Below are positions 58,411 to 64,000 of a stretch of 64,000 nucleotides of DNA, piece after piece. The notes beneath the pieces are model-generated. The model was not told the origin of the DNA. It saw nothing but the letters and a program-made list of their open reading frames with translations, and ran no database searches. How positions within the stretch are numbered: the stretch's first letter is position 1; each line of letters begins with the position of its first letter. Source of the stretch: Clostridium yunnanense. Its GTDB lineage: Bacteria > Bacillota > Clostridia > Clostridiales > Clostridiaceae. Both the position numbers and the translations under genes were made by a program. Location of the stretch: assembly GCF_016595795.1 (NCBI RefSeq), contig NZ_JAENHN010000010.1, forward strand, positions 1 to 64,000. The letters run 5' to 3'.

Positions 58411-59349
58411 CTACATTGTTAATGGATATATTTTTCCTTTAAGATTATCTGTATAGGCCATTTTTCCATCCACAGTTATTACAACAGCACCCATCCCCTT
58501 AATGCTATTAACTCTACGAATAATTGAAGTAGCATCTAATCCAAATAATTTTGTAGTATATATATCGCAGTCTAGGGATTTATCAGCAATAATAGTTAAA
58601 GAAGCTATATTGCTTTCTATTGGATAGCCTGTTTTGCTGTCAAATATATGGTGGTATTTACTACCATCCTTTTCGAACATTCTCTCATATATTCCTGAGG
58701 TTACAACGGATTGATCTTTTATTTTCACAAGTGCCACCACATTTCCTCTTGGTAGAAATGGATTTTGTATTCCTACATTCCAGTCACCGCCGATCGATGG
58801 AGACTCTCCAAAAACGAGGACATTGCCACCCATATCTACCATAGCTGAAACAGCTCCATTTTCTTTAAATAATTCCATAACCTTATCAGCAAAATAGCCC
58901 TTGGCTATAGCTCCAAGGTCTATCTCAATACCTTTTTTCAAGAAATACACGGTGTTTTTTTCATCATCTAGTTGTATATTTTCAGGCTTTAAAAGTTCCA
59001 GTACATGTGCTATAGCTTCTTTCTCTGGTACATGTGCCCCCTCAAAACCTATTTTCCATAATTTTATTAATGGACCTATTGCTATATTTAAATATGTATT
59101 TTCACATAGACTATGTTCTTTACCTATCTTTATCAGCTCATACAGTTCTTCATCTACTTTTTGTGGAGCAAATGAAGCTTCTTTTTTTAGCATCGCAAGC
59201 TGTGAGTTATCACTGTTGGCGCTAAAGACTTCTTCATAATGAATCAGCATATCCTCAGCCTTTTCTGCAAGCTTTTCAGCAGCATCTGCTTTTATATATA
59301 GAGAGATTTTTGTTCCCATAAGATATATTATCTTCTTATACTCGTTCAT
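58411..59349 (-). CDS. apbE: FAD:protein FMN transferase
   Basis: 312 residues. It has the ApbE core: MGTKISLYIK start, the FAD-binding EIDLGAIAKGYFADK (about 150-166), DMGGNVLVFG, and the metal/AMP region HHIFDSKTGYPIES with Asp in the D-T loop (DIYTTKLFGL). Unlike many ApbE proteins it has no lipoprotein signal, so it works in the cytoplasm. It moves FMN from FAD to a Thr/Ser in FMN_bind domains; the likely target is the divergently encoded reductase with SGASETS. Its start overlaps the end of the lysR gene by 14 bases. Confidence 0.95.
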   Translation of the reverse strand: MNEYKKIIYLMGTKISLYIKADAAEKLAEKAEDMLIHYEEVFSANSDNSQLAMLKKEASFAPQKVDEELYELIKIGKEHSLCENTYLNIAIGPLIKLWKIGFEGAHVPEKEAIAHVLELLKPENIQLDDEKNTVYFLKKGIEIDLGAIAKGYFADKVMELFKENGAVSAMVDMGGNVLVFGESPSIGGDWNVGIQNPFLPRGNVVALVKIKDQSVVTSGIYERMFEKDGSKYHHIFDSKTGYPIESNIASLTIIADKSLDCDIYTTKLFGLDATSIIRRVNSIKGMGAVVITVDGKMAYTDNLKGKIYPLTM

Positions 59350-60289
59350 TTTGATCTCCTATATTGAAATTATTTTGGCCATGAGTTAGAAATGCTTCTA
59401 TAAGGTCTTTATCAACGGCAGTTAGTTTTTTTTCACTGTTATATGCTATAAAATAATCTAAACTCAGCTCATCAGCTGGAATTTGATATATATTGTATTC
59501 AGATGGACATTCCTTTACATTGATGCTTTCTGGTATAAAGGTCAGTCCTAAATTACTGGTTGCAAGGTTACGTACAGTATAGATTTCGGTGCTTTCCATT
59601 ATGATTTTGGGTTCCACCTTATAAAGGCTTAATAACTGGTCTATCTGCTTTCTTATAGCAGAACCCTTGGAAGTTAGTATCAGCTTTTGACACAATATCT
59701 TGTTTATGTCGATAGTTCCCTCTGGAATAATGGCCACGTCTTTCTGATATAGATCACAACTGCGAGGAATAACAGCACGGTATCGGTGTCTGCCCCAAGT
59801 AATGGAGTTTAGGTTGGGAGAAATATTTGTTGAATTTTGTCCAAGCCAAAAATCTAATTCACCATTCTGAGTTAGTTTTTCATTTTTTTCTGGTAAAGCC
59901 TCTGAAAGCTCTATTTTACAGTTTGGATGCATATCTAAAAATTTTGGTAAAAAGAGAGGTAAAAGATAGGTTCCGAGACTAGGAAGTACTCCTATCTTGA
60001 TAACCTTGCTATCTATATCTGTCACAGCTGATATTTCTCTAAGGAGTTTCGCATAATTATTTTCTATTGAAGTTAAATACTGATAATATATCTTTCCCTG
60101 CTCGGTTAATCGATAGGGCAGATTGCTACGATTGATAAGCTCACATTCTAACTGACTTTCTACCCTTTTAATAACCTGTGTCAAGTAAGGTTGAGAAATA
60201 TAAAGTGATTTGGCAGCCTTGCCATAATTACTGTACTTTAAAATGGCATCAATATAATACAAAATATCTTGAGAATAGTATTTTGACAT
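59336..60289 (-). CDS. LysR-family transcriptional regulator
   Basis: 317 residues. The N-terminal winged HTH is clear (YGKAAKSLYISQPYLTQVIKR), followed by a LysR substrate-binding domain (about 90-300; VIKIGVLPSLGTYLLP). It is transcribed divergently from the flavin reductases and co-transcribed with apbE. The palindrome in the shared promoter region (60332-60361) is the probable binding site. The inducer may be the substrate of the reductase. Confidence 0.92.
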   Translation of the reverse strand: MSKYYSQDILYYIDAILKYSNYGKAAKSLYISQPYLTQVIKRVESQLECELINRSNLPYRLTEQGKIYYQYLTSIENNYAKLLREISAVTDIDSKVIKIGVLPSLGTYLLPLFLPKFLDMHPNCKIELSEALPEKNEKLTQNGELDFWLGQNSTNISPNLNSITWGRHRYRAVIPRSCDLYQKDVAIIPEGTIDINKILCQKLILTSKGSAIRKQIDQLLSLYKVEPKIIMESTEIYTVRNLATSNLGLTFIPESINVKECPSEYNIYQIPADELSLDYFIAYNSEKKLTAVDKDLIEAFLTHGQNNFNIGDQNERV

Positions 60290-60331
60290 TTAATTCATCC
60301 TTTTGTGAAACAATTAACTTGTTTTTTATTG

Positions 60332-60361
60332 TGTTTGATTATAACAAATATGTTATCAAAC
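60332..60361. promoter_or_regulatory. Probable LysR operator
   Basis: ATAACAAATATGTTAT (60341-60356) is a perfect inverted repeat of the T-N11-A class, extended outward by GTTTGAT/ATCAAAC arms. It lies between the divergent lysR-apbE and reductase genes. Confidence 0.75.
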
Positions 60362-60462
60362 TTCAATAAATAACTATTAGATATAATATATTCAACATGT
60401 TAAAATTATATCAAATAATTATTGAAATTATGAAGTCTTCAAAATAGAGAGAGGAGATTACT

Positions 60463-61062
60463 ATGAAATATTTAGCAATTGTAGGTACTAACTCAGACGT
60501 GTCAACTAATCGTATACTGCTTCAATTTATGCAAAAGCATTTTTCCAGTGAGGCAGAGATAGAACTATATGAAATTAAGGCTTTACCTGCCTTTAATGAA
60601 CCAGAGGATTCTGATATTCCTGAAAAGGTAGCAGAATTATCTGATAAAATTCTTAAAGCAGATGGAGTAATAATAGCAACTCCAGAGTACGATCATGCAA
60701 TACCTGCAGTTTTAAAGAGTGCTCTTGAATGGATTAGTTACACTAGTCAAGCACTTACTGACAAACCAGTTTTAATTGTGGGAGCTTCCCATGGTACGCT
60801 TGGTTCTTCTCGTGCACAGGCACATCTTAGACAGATACTTGATTCGCCTGAGCTTGCAGCCAGAATCATGCCAAGCAGTGAATTCCTTTTAGGAAAATCA
60901 CAAGGTGCATTTGATAGCGAAGGAAATCTTATTTATTTAGACAAGCTATCAGAGCTAGATGAAATTTTCAGAGAGTTTCTTCTATTTACAGATATTACAT
61001 CAAAACTTTTAGCAGAAAAAGCTTTAAATAAAAAAGTTAAAAAATTCACTTGGCAAGAGTAG
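60463..61062 (+). CDS. NAD(P)H-dependent FMN reductase
   Basis: 199 residues with a flavodoxin-like fold of the FMN_red family: [12 protein letters not shown] phosphate loop near residue 10, [18 protein letters not shown] (the strongly conserved PEYN-P-KNAIDW block), and [20 protein letters not shown]. It reduces FMN or a protein-bound flavin with NAD(P)H. The N-terminal domain of the next gene is a paralogue, so the pair arose by duplication. It lies 14 bases upstream of that gene and should pass electrons to it. Confidence 0.92.
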   Translation: MKYLAIVGTNSDVSTNRILLQFMQKHFSSEAEIELYEIKALPAFNEPEDSDIPEKVAELSDKILKADGVIIATPEYDHAIPAVLKSALEWISYTSQALTDKPVLIVGASHGTLGSSRAQAHLRQILDSPELAARIMPSSEFLLGKSQGAFDSEGNLIYLDKLSELDEIFREFLLFTDITSKLLAEKALNKKVKKFTWQE

Positions 61063-61076
61063 GAGGATTAATATCA

Positions 61077-63500
61077 ATGAAATTTATAGCGATTGTTGGA
61101 ACTAGTGCAAAAAGATCATATAATCGTAAACTACTTCAGTTTATGAAAAAATACTTTGAGTCAAAGGCAGAAATAGAGATACTTGAGATTACAGATGTTC
61201 CTATGTTTAATCAATCTGATAATCAGTCCTCAAGTGAAGTGATACAGATGTTCAATGATAAGATTATAGCAAGTGATGGTGTTATTATAGCTACCCCTGA
61301 GTATAATCACTCAATAGCATCTAGTCTTAAAAGCTTAATTGAATGGCTAAGCTTTGATCTTCATCCACTTGCTGGCAAACCAGTAATGATCCTTGGTGCT
61401 TCTCTTGATACTCAAGGTTCTTCTCGTGCGCAGCTACATCTTCGTCAAATCCTAGATGCACCAGGTGTTGATGCAAATGTAATGCCAGGATATGAGTTTT
61501 TACTTGGAAGTGCAAATAAAGCATTTGATGAACAAGGTAATCTAAACAATGAAAGAACCATAGATTTCCTAGAAATATGCTTCCTACGCTTTATGCGCTT
61601 TGCAAAGATTTCAAATAAGCTAAACGAAGAAGAAGAGTTTACCTTCAAACCAGGAGTATATGAGGTAAGTGCAATAGGGCACAGCGGAAGTCTTCCAATG
61701 AAGGTATCTTTTAGTGAGGATAGAATAGAAAGTATAGATATAAATACAGAGGGCGAGACAGAAGGGCTTGCAGATGTAGTTTTTGTAAGAATACCAGATA
61801 AAATAATCGAAGGACAGACATTAAATGTTGATGCTCTTTCAGGTGCTTCAGAAACTAGTAATGCTGTAATAGATGGTGTAGCAAAAGCAGTTAAGCTTGC
61901 AGGAGTTAATCCTGACATACTTAAGAGACGCCCAAAGCCTGCTAGTAGCTTAATCAAAGAAGATGAAGAGTATACTTGTGATGTAGTAGTTGTAGGTGGA
62001 GGTGGCGCTGGACTAAGTGCAGCTGCAACAGCGCTGCAAAGTGGTGCAAGTGCTATTGTTCTTGAAAAATATCCAGCAGTAGGTGGAAATACCATACGTT
62101 CTGGTGGTCCTGTCAATGCTGCAGATCCAGAGTGGCAGATACAGTTTGAAGAAAATCCAGGAGAAAGGCATACTATTGAAGCACTATTAGATACAGATGA
62201 GAGCTTAATTCATCCAGAATATATAGAGGATTTCCGTGCACTTAGAAAAGAGTTTTCAGCTTACCAAGAAAAGTTTGGTACACAAAAGGGACATCTATTT
62301 GACTCTCCACTACTTCACAGAATGCAAACATATTTTGGTGGTAAAAGAACTGATCTTAATGGCAACACCATATACGGACAATATGACCTAGTAAAGATAC
62401 TTACAGACAGAGCTTTAGAAAGTGTTAAATGGCTAGAGGAAATAGGGGTTGAGTATGATAAGAACATAGTATTTGCTCCTGTTGGTGCACTTTGGCGCCG
62501 TGGTCATAAGCCTACCAAAAGCCATGGCTCATCCTTTATACTTTCACTAACAAAATATGTACAAGATAACTCAGGAAAAATCATTACTGATAGCCCTGTA
62601 AAAGAATTTATTATAGAAGATGGTGAAATAAAGGGAGTTATAGCAACTGGTGTTAATGGCCAAAAGATAACTATTCATGCAAAAGCAGTAGTGCTTGCAA
62701 GCGGTGGTTTTGGTGCAAACACAAAGATGCTAAAAGAATACAACACTTACTGGAGTGAAATTGCTGATGATATAAAAACTACTAACTCCTACGCTATGAC
62801 TGGTGATGGGATATTACTTGGTAAATCCGTAGGCGCAGCACTTACAGGAATGGGCTTTACCCAAATGATGCCTGTAGCTGATCCTGAAACTGGTGAATTA
62901 TTTAGTGGACTTCAAGTACCTCCTGAAAACTTTGTAATAGTTAATAAAGAAGGAAAAAGATTTATTAATGAATTCTCTGGAAGAGATGTTTTAACAAAAG
63001 CTGCTATTGAACAGGGTGGTTTATTCTACCTTATAGCTGATGATGAAATAAAGAAAACTGCAGCTAATACAAGTCAAGAAAAGATAGATCGTCAGGTAGA
63101 AGCTGGCACTTTATTTAGAGCAGATACCCTAGAAGAGCTAGCAGTAAAAGTTGGTATGGATCCTGCAACTCTTGTAGACACTATTAATAAATATAATTCA
63201 TATGTTGATGCAGGCTTTGATCCAGAATTCCATAAGGATACCTTTAGCTTAAAAGTTTTAAAAGCACCGTTTTATGCTACTCCTAGAAAGCCAGCAATTC
63301 ATCATACAATGGGTGGACTTAAGATAGACACTAAAGCCCATGTATTAGACGAAAATGATAAACCAATTAAAAATCTTTATGCTGCTGGAGAAGTTGCTGG
63401 AGGTATCCATGCAGGTAATCGTCTTGGCGGTAATGCATTAACTGATATATTTACCTTCGGAAGAATTGCTGGTAATACTGCAGTTGAAGAAATGAAATAA
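61077..63500 (+). CDS. Three-domain flavin reductase: FMN_red / FMN_bind / FAD_binding_2 (fumarate reductase-like)
   Basis: 807 residues from ATG 61077 (AGGAGG ideally placed; TTG 61050 is unlikely). Domain 1 (about 1-185) is an FMN_red domain. Domain 2 (about 200-285) is FMN_bind with [10 protein letters not shown], in which Thr 260 should carry FMN attached by ApbE. Domain 3 (about 300-800) is a fumarate reductase/succinate dehydrogenase flavoprotein type with [21 protein letters not shown] (active-site Arg), HHTMGG and RLGGNAL. No signal peptide, so a cytoplasmic enzyme: NADH to FMN to FAD to an unsaturated acid. The acceptor (fumarate, urocanate, acrylate or cinnamate type) is unknown. 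Confidence 0.92.
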   Translation: MKFIAIVGTSAKRSYNRKLLQFMKKYFESKAEIEILEITDVPMFNQSDNQSSSEVIQMFNDKIIASDGVIIATPEYNHSIASSLKSLIEWLSFDLHPLAGKPVMILGASLDTQGSSRAQLHLRQILDAPGVDANVMPGYEFLLGSANKAFDEQGNLNNERTIDFLEICFLRFMRFAKISNKLNEEEEFTFKPGVYEVSAIGHSGSLPMKVSFSEDRIESIDINTEGETEGLADVVFVRIPDKIIEGQTLNVDALSGASETSNAVIDGVAKAVKLAGVNPDILKRRPKPASSLIKEDEEYTCDVVVVGGGGAGLSAAATALQSGASAIVLEKYPAVGGNTIRSGGPVNAADPEWQIQFEENPGERHTIEALLDTDESLIHPEYIEDFRALRKEFSAYQEKFGTQKGHLFDSPLLHRMQTYFGGKRTDLNGNTIYGQYDLVKILTDRALESVKWLEEIGVEYDKNIVFAPVGALWRRGHKPTKSHGSSFILSLTKYVQDNSGKIITDSPVKEFIIEDGEIKGVIATGVNGQKITIHAKAVVLASGGFGANTKMLKEYNTYWSEIADDIKTTNSYAMTGDGILLGKSVGAALTGMGFTQMMPVADPETGELFSGLQVPPENFVIVNKEGKRFINEFSGRDVLTKAAIEQGGLFYLIADDEIKKTAANTSQEKIDRQVEAGTLFRADTLEELAVKVGMDPATLVDTINKYNSYVDAGFDPEFHKDTFSLKVLKAPFYATPRKPAIHHTMGGLKIDTKAHVLDENDKPIKNLYAAGEVAGGIHAGNRLGGNALTDIFTFGRIAGNTAVEEMK

Positions 63501-63945
63501 CTGTTTATGTAAAATATAAAGCTTGTAGAGGTTTTGTTTGATGTTATGGTGATATTTAGAAAACTTACACCAAGAAATCTTTTAAAGATACCTATTTTAT
63601 CATACTAAACTTTTATATACAGTTTTATTAAATCTTTGAGATGTATATGTAGATAGTTACTATCAGAAGCATGGTAGTAGCACTAACACTTACTTTCACT
63701 AGAAGACCCACGGAAATCTAAAAATGGATTTTCGTGGGTTTTAATTTGTTCAAACTCTGATTGTGTTGTAATATATCTATACTTACCTTTCCGATTTTTA
63801 TAAGCATCTCAGGATATCCGTTCTTACTTTAAATACTATAAAATTATAAATCAAAACAATTTTGGAGATATTAGCTTGAAGAGATAAGTTTAAATAACTA
63901 AGAGGCAAACAGGCAAAGTATTGTCTCTTAGAGATAAATAAAGAG
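63501..63945. other. Intergenic region at the right edge
   Basis: 445 bases with a strong terminator at 63704-63745. No other gene is seen. Confidence 0.5.
63704..63745 (+). terminator. Terminator after reductase operon
   Basis: ACCCACGGAAATC/GATTTTCGTGGGT stem followed by TTTTAATTTG. It lies 200 bases past the stop, and so may serve a convergent gene outside the window too. Confidence 0.85.
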
Positions 63946-64000
63946 ATGAATAAAGATATGAAAAAGGAACTTATACTGTCCGATAGCGATTGGATAGATG
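63946..64000 (+). CDS. Possible start of a gene running off the window
   Basis: ATG 63946 opens a frame MNKDMKKELILSDSDWID that is still open at the last base; a second ATG is at 63958. AAAGAG just before is a weak ribosome site. Too short to identify. Confidence 0.35.
   Translation, partial: MNKDMKKELILSDSDWID

Overview
The window is AT-rich, uses AGA/ATA-type codons, has GGAGG-type ribosome sites and carries the order rpoN - cggR - gapA - pgk - tpiA - gpmI ... eno - secG ... rnr - smpB - ssrA with an AEDNFALAA tmRNA tag. All of this points to a Clostridium sensu stricto chromosome. No rRNA, tRNA or CRISPR array was seen.

Layout. 1-5.2 kb: the end of a nucleoside-type ABC permease pair, a lipoprotein class B PBP and a separate BMP-family lipoprotein. 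5.6-14 kb: rpoN and the lower-glycolysis operon under CggR, with two CggR-type operators whose half-sites lie 20 bp apart. 14-30 kb: a block lying between gpmI and eno, holding a polar amino-acid ABC transporter, a candidate structured RNA, a LacI regulator with a 1605-residue secreted GH81 beta-1,3-glucanase, and an ABC/FtsX transporter with its two-component system. 30-42.5 kb: eno, secG, a K+-dependent-type membrane pyrophosphatase, rubredoxin, rnr, a nitroreductase, a formate/nitrite channel, smpB, a TPR protein and ssrA.

ssrA is interrupted in its T loop by a group I intron of about 276 nt; I can place both splice sites from P1, the P7 pairing and the terminal G. About 8.4 kb further on, a degenerate copy of the tmRNA 3' end with a matching terminator hairpin marks the far end of an island. 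The island holds what look like three defence modules: a HEPN-like protein; a three-gene ABC-three-component (ABC-3C) system with an HNH effector; and an overlapping trio of a small unknown protein, an HExxH metallopeptidase and a dCTP deaminase-like protein. A heavily decayed serine recombinase lies between them. Just outside the island, where the sequence downstream of ssrA should resume, lies a lone LAGLIDADG endonuclease gene, possibly connected with the ssrA intron.

52.4-58.4 kb: a beta-glucoside/cellobiose PTS operon (LicR-type PRD regulator, IIB, IIC, IIA, GH1 6-phospho-beta-glucosidase) behind a cre-like site, with codon use unlike its neighbours. 58.4-63.5 kb: a divergent flavin-dependent reductase locus (lysR-apbE against an FMN reductase and an FMN_red/FMN_bind/FAD_binding_2 fusion), in which ApbE would attach FMN to the fusion protein.

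Three families of intergenic palindromic repeats recur across the window. Where several in-frame starts were possible I chose the one with a well-spaced ribosome-binding site.
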